From: PVC group bacterium
GTDB taxonomy: Bacteria; Verrucomicrobiota; Kiritimatiellia; UBA8416
DNA: 8,484 bases
Assembly: GCA_003567805.1 (NCBI GenBank)
Contig: PWYP01000132.1
Span: 1-8,484, forward strand
Direction of reading: 5' to 3'
The notes under the pieces are model-generated. The model was not told the DNA's origin and ran no database searches. It saw only the letters and a program-made list of their open reading frames with translations. Every line of letters begins with the position of its first letter. The first letter of the stretch is position 1. Positions 5,751-8,484 of the stretch are shown one piece after another. The position numbers and the translations under genes are program-made.

Positions 5751-7163
5751 CTAATCCAGCGGTATGGGTACATATTGATGAAATCTACCCCTGCGAATGG
5801 TCAATACAAGTCGTCCTAGTTGCATCGCTTCTTTTATGGCGCTGTTAAACTCTTCTACGGAGCGCACACGCGTGCGATTGACCCCCGTAATCAGGGTTCC
5901 CACCCTAATCCCAGCTTGTGCGATCCTTGCTGATGGGTCGACATCAGTAACCACTACGCCTTCTCCCGGACTGTACCCAAAACGTCTGGCCAATTCTTCT
6001 GTGACTTCGTCGATACGCATCCCGAGTTTTTCCATGGTTTCCTGCAAAGAAGCTTCTTCTACGTCATCATCGAGTTGGCCTATCGTCACGTTGATATGGT
6101 ACTCTTCCTTATCTCGATGAATCAGAAGTTCAATTTCAGAGCCGGGTCTACGATTCGAGATTTCGTTTCTGAAGGCCCCCGTGTCTTCGATGAGATGACC
6201 GTCTATTTTCCGTATGACATCTCCTTGCTGTAGGCCCGCCTTCTCGGCGGGGCTGTCCGCAATGACATCGGAGATCAGAATTCCTTTTGCATCGGACAGT
6301 TCGAGTGATTCTGCGAGAAGTTGTGTGATCTCCTGCAGATATACGCCAAGGTAACCGCGTGTGACTGTGCCACTTTCCATAAGTTGTTCCTTGATGGCAC
6401 GGGCCATGTTGATGGGAATGGCAAACCCGACTCCCATGCTGCCACCACTGCGGGTATATATGGCGGTGTTGATTCCAACAACTTCTCCGTTGATGTTGAG
6501 GAGAGGCCCCCCCGAGTTTCCTGGGTTAATGGCAGCATCGGTCTGAATAAAATCTTCGTAATCAGCGATACCAATATTTCTGCGCCCCAAAGCGCTTACG
6601 ATACCGGCGGTGACCGTCTCGCTTAAACCGAAAGGATTGCCAACGGCAATAACCCATTCTCCGACTTCCAAGTCAGTACTATCTCCGAGCGGAACGACAG
6701 GTAAATCCTCGGCGTCGATTTTGATCAGGGCCACTTCGCTTCGTGGGTCCGTGCCAATGTTTTCGGCATCAAACTCGCGTCCATCGTGTAAACGTACGGT
6801 AATGCGACTTGCGTCGCCCACCACATGACTGTTGGTGAGGATGTAGCCATCTTCGGAGATAATGAATCCGGAACCGGCGCCTTCACGACGAAAGCGCCTC
6901 GGTTGCTGGGGTTGTTGGGGCGCACCAAAAAATCGTCGTAGCATATCGTCTCCAAAGAAATCGAATGGATCATTGAAAGAGTGTCCCCGCCCACGCGCTT
7001 CCACAATTTGTTCCACTTGAATAAAGACGACTGCCGGTATGGTTTGTCGTGCTACAGAACTAAATGCTCTTCCTGTCTGTCGCAAAACGTCGATTGCTTC
7101 GTCTGCCGTAAGAAGAGTAGGTAGGTAGAGCATGAACAGGGTAGCCAAAAATAAGCGCTTCAT
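5751..7163 (-). CDS. htrA: DegP/DegQ-type periplasmic serine protease (HtrA) with two PDZ domains
   Basis: A 470-residue envelope quality-control protease and chaperone of family S1C. Residues 1-20 form a signal peptide (cleavage likely after LLTA). The protease domain spans about 33-262, with the nucleophile S217 in AINPGNSGGP and the catalytic His113 in TNSHVVG. The residue that is Asp in E. coli DegP (D135, in the DPRSD context) is Glu143 here (DPRSEVALIKI), 30 residues after the His as in DegP. PDZ1 (about 268-362) has the YLGV peptide-binding loop at 271-274; PDZ2 covers about 380-458. A Gln/Pro/Arg stretch and a Phe-rich segment near 66-93 correspond to the LA loop of DegP. The ATG at 7163-7161 has AAAGGA (7176-7171) at 7 bases. 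The gene is divergent from def. DegP versus DegQ cannot be decided. Confidence 0.95.
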   Translation of the reverse strand: MKRLFLATLFMLYLPTLLTADEAIDVLRQTGRAFSSVARQTIPAVVFIQVEQIVEARGRGHSFNDPFDFFGDDMLRRFFGAPQQPQQPRRFRREGAGSGFIISEDGYILTNSHVVGDASRITVRLHDGREFDAENIGTDPRSEVALIKIDAEDLPVVPLGDSTDLEVGEWVIAVGNPFGLSETVTAGIVSALGRRNIGIADYEDFIQTDAAINPGNSGGPLLNINGEVVGINTAIYTRSGGSMGVGFAIPINMARAIKEQLMESGTVTRGYLGVYLQEITQLLAESLELSDAKGILISDVIADSPAEKAGLQQGDVIRKIDGHLIEDTGAFRNEISNRRPGSEIELLIHRDKEEYHINVTIGQLDDDVEEASLQETMEKLGMRIDEVTEELARRFGYSPGEGVVVTDVDPSARIAQAGIRVGTLITGVNRTRVRSVEEFNSAIKEAMQLGRLVLTIRRGRFHQYVPIPLD

Positions 7164-7275
7164 TTTTGCATCCTTTCTTTTGCGTGGTTAGATTTTTTAT
7201 GTTTGTGAATATCTTTTTTTGTGGAGCCTGCCGACATTGCGAACGACAGCAACTCGGTGTGCGCCACATGTACTC

Positions 7276-7305
7276 ATTATACGATTAAGATCTCGAATCC
7301 TTAGC
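7276..7305 (-). promoter_or_regulatory. Candidate htrA promoter (perfect -10, poor -35)
   Basis: On the minus strand a perfect TATAAT (7281-7276) lies about 113 bases upstream of the htrA ATG. No good -35 sits at 16-18 bases; the sequence there reads around GCTAAG. It may need an activator. No sigmaE-like GGAACTT/TCTGA pattern was seen. The implied leader is about 105 bases and contains several A/T-rich runs. Confidence 0.4.
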
Positions 7306-7400
7306 AAAAAAAGCGAAGATTGCACATTTTGCGTTATATGGTTGTTTTTGGAGGGAATTTGGACGATGTGTTTTTGGGTTATTTCCTGGAATAGTTCAGG

Positions 7401-7429
7401 TTGCAATTGGATAGGCACGGTTATAGTAT
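7401..7429 (+). promoter_or_regulatory. Candidate promoter of def-pgpA
   Basis: TTGCAA (7401-7406) can pair with TAGTAT (7424-7429) at 17 bases or with the better -10 TATAGT (7422-7427) at a short 15-base spacing. It lies about 30 bases upstream of the def start in the divergent htrA-def gap. The rest of this 293-base gap is A/T-rich, with no other recognised element apart from the htrA -10. Confidence 0.4.
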
Positions 7430-7456
7430 GCGCAATTTGCATAAGGAGAAATGGTT

Positions 7457-7972
7457 ATGGCTGTGCTGGAAATTGTGAAATATGGCGCTGAAATCTTGCG
7501 GGAGAAGGCCGAGCCTGTACCGGAAGTCAATGATGAGATTCGTGCGCTGGCCAAAGACATGCTTGCGAGTATGTACACGGCAGAGGGTGTTGGTCTGGCG
7601 GCAGAGCAAATCGGTCGAAAAGAGGCTATTTGTGTAATCGATGTTCCTGTAGAGGAGGCATGTGGGGTAGCAATGCCTCTGGTTCTCATTAATCCGGTAA
7701 TTCGTGAACTGGAGGGAGAGCAATGCGGGCAGGAGGGATGCCTGAGTTTTCCTGGGATCTATATTCAGGTAAAGCGTGCAGAAAAGGCCGTGGTTGATTA
7801 TTTGGATCTAGATGGCAACGCAGCGACAGTGGAAGCTACGGGCCTGTTATCACGCGCGTTGCAGCATGAAATTGACCATTTAAACGGCGTGTTATTAATT
7901 GACAACATGTCTGCCGTGCAAAAAGTGGCACATGCAGGCAAACTCAAGCGAATGAAGGCGGGGCGTTTATGA
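7457..7972 (+). CDS. def: Peptide deformylase
   Basis: A 171-residue cytoplasmic metalloenzyme that removes the formyl group from the N-terminal methionine of new proteins at the ribosome. All three family motifs are present: GVGLAAEQ (44-51, the GxGLAAxQ motif, with Glu where Pro is common), EGCLS (93-97, metal ligand C95) and HEIDH (137-141, metal ligands H137 and H141, catalytic base E138). Length is typical. The ATG at 7457 is preferred to the in-frame ATG at 7451 because AAGGAG (7443-7448) lies 8 bases from the former but only 2 from the latter. The stop overlaps the pgpA start (ATGA), so the two are an operon. The usual fmt neighbour is not present in this window. Confidence 0.96.
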   Translation: MAVLEIVKYGAEILREKAEPVPEVNDEIRALAKDMLASMYTAEGVGLAAEQIGRKEAICVIDVPVEEACGVAMPLVLINPVIRELEGEQCGQEGCLSFPGIYIQVKRAEKAVVDYLDLDGNAATVEATGLLSRALQHEIDHLNGVLLIDNMSAVQKVAHAGKLKRMKAGRL

Positions 7973-8448
7973 AACGCGCTCAAATTGGATTTTGCGATCA
8001 TTTGGTGTTAGCGTTGGCGACGGGGTTCGGGACGGGATACAGTCCGTTTGCCTCGGGAACGGTAGGTACCTTGCTGGCATTGCCGCTGGTCTGGATCGTT
8101 TGGCCGTATACAGCGTGGCCAGTGCAAGCGCTATTGGCGGTTATCTTGGCGCTATTGGCTATCCCCATTTGTAGTGCGGCGGAGCGGCATTTTCAAACCA
8201 AGGATGATGGGCGAATTGTAGCTGATGAATATCTGACGTTTCCCATCTGTATGATTGGTTTGCCGGCGGGGCCCGTGATGTTGCTGATTGCGTTTGTTAC
8301 GGCACGTATTTTTGATATTTTCAAGCCGCCGCCAGCAAATCAGTTGCAGGCGGTCAAAGGGGGGGCAGGCATTGTATTGGATGATGTTATGGCATCATTT
8401 TATAGTCTTGCCGTAAACCATTTGGTCTATTATTTCCTGCTGAAATAG
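7969..8448 (+). CDS. pgpA: Phosphatidylglycerophosphatase A
   Basis: A 159-residue inner-membrane phosphatase that removes the terminal phosphate of phosphatidylglycerophosphate to give phosphatidylglycerol. PgpA signatures are visible in order: GYSPFASGTVGTLLALP (23-39), KDDGRIVADEY (78-88), the FDIFKPPPA segment (115-123) and GGAGIVLDDVMAS (131-143). Hydrophobic stretches at about 33-47, 52-70, 92-110 and 140-157 fit three or four membrane passes. Its start overlaps the def stop by ATGA, and a GAAGGCGGGG stretch (7954-7963) upstream could supply the ribosome site. Its product is the substrate of the cardiolipin synthase encoded elsewhere in this window. Length matches the family. Confidence 0.93.
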   Translation: MKRAQIGFCDHLVLALATGFGTGYSPFASGTVGTLLALPLVWIVWPYTAWPVQALLAVILALLAIPICSAAERHFQTKDDGRIVADEYLTFPICMIGLPAGPVMLLIAFVTARIFDIFKPPPANQLQAVKGGAGIVLDDVMASFYSLAVNHLVYYFLLK

Positions 8449-8451
8449 CGG

Positions 8452-8480
8452 TTGGCAAGCATGGTGGCTTATGGTAGGAT
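8452..8480 (+). promoter_or_regulatory. Candidate strong promoter at the right edge
   Basis: TTGGCA (8452-8457, 5 of 6 to the -35 consensus) and TAGGAT (8475-8480) have an ideal 17-base spacer, and TGG directly precedes the -10 (extended -10 form). It starts right after the pgpA stop. The transcribed gene would lie beyond the window. Two ATG codons here (8461, 8471) lack convincing ribosome sites, so no gene start is called. Confidence 0.4.
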
Positions 8481-8484
8481 TCGA

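Noticed and set aside
7366..7491. 41-codon Cys/Trp-rich small ORF with a GGAGGG site 10 bases upstream, overlapping the def start
   Set aside because: It overlaps the start of def in another frame, and the best def promoter lies inside it. The composition looks like a chance frame; a leader peptide cannot be excluded, but nothing supports it.

Overview
The window reads as ordinary chromosome from a Gram-negative bacterium of roughly balanced base composition. The evidence is a probable outer-membrane beta-barrel protein ending in phenylalanine, two further proteins with Sec signal peptides, a periplasmic HtrA protease, a lipopolysaccharide-core-type glycosyltransferase and a specialised NusG/RfaH-like regulator. 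The phylum cannot be fixed from the sequence. The mix of a single-RRM RNA-binding protein, an NrnA-type DHH phosphoesterase and PgpA would fit PVC-group or proteobacterial-type Gram-negatives, but this is only an impression. No tRNA, rRNA, CRISPR array, insertion sequence or phage gene was seen.

Layout, left to right. (1) Positions 1-332, minus: the N-terminal part of a family 2 glycosyltransferase that runs off the left edge. (2) 557-1039, plus: an RfaH/NusG-like elongation factor divergent from the glycosyltransferase. It is followed by 1127-1786, a secreted, Gln/Arg-rich helical protein of unknown function, and a strong intrinsic terminator at 1802-1833. (3) 4969-1835, minus: a tight three-gene operon of an outer-membrane barrel protein, an NrnA-like nanoRNase/pAp phosphatase and a two-HKD cardiolipin synthase, with gene overlaps of 14 and 4 bases. 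(4) 5444-5091, minus: a small RRM RNA-binding protein, closed by a near-perfect bidirectional terminator at 5043-5072. A 306-base gene-free stretch with inverted repeats lies upstream of it. (5) 7163-5751, minus: a DegP/HtrA serine protease with two PDZ domains, whose usual catalytic Asp is Glu. (6) 7457-8448, plus: peptide deformylase overlapping pgpA by ATGA, then a promoter-like element at the right edge.

Shared themes are envelope biogenesis (glycosyltransferase, RfaH-like factor, barrel protein, HtrA, cardiolipin synthase, PgpA) and RNA handling (RRM protein, NrnA-like enzyme). PgpA makes phosphatidylglycerol and Cls converts it to cardiolipin, so the window holds two successive steps of anionic phospholipid synthesis, although the two genes are not co-transcribed.

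I found no clear new multi-gene system. The points most worth a second look are the Asp-to-Glu change in the HtrA triad, the structured region upstream of the RRM gene, the barrel-NrnA-Cls operon, and the unknown secreted protein next to the RfaH-like gene, whose C-terminal reading frame is ambiguous.
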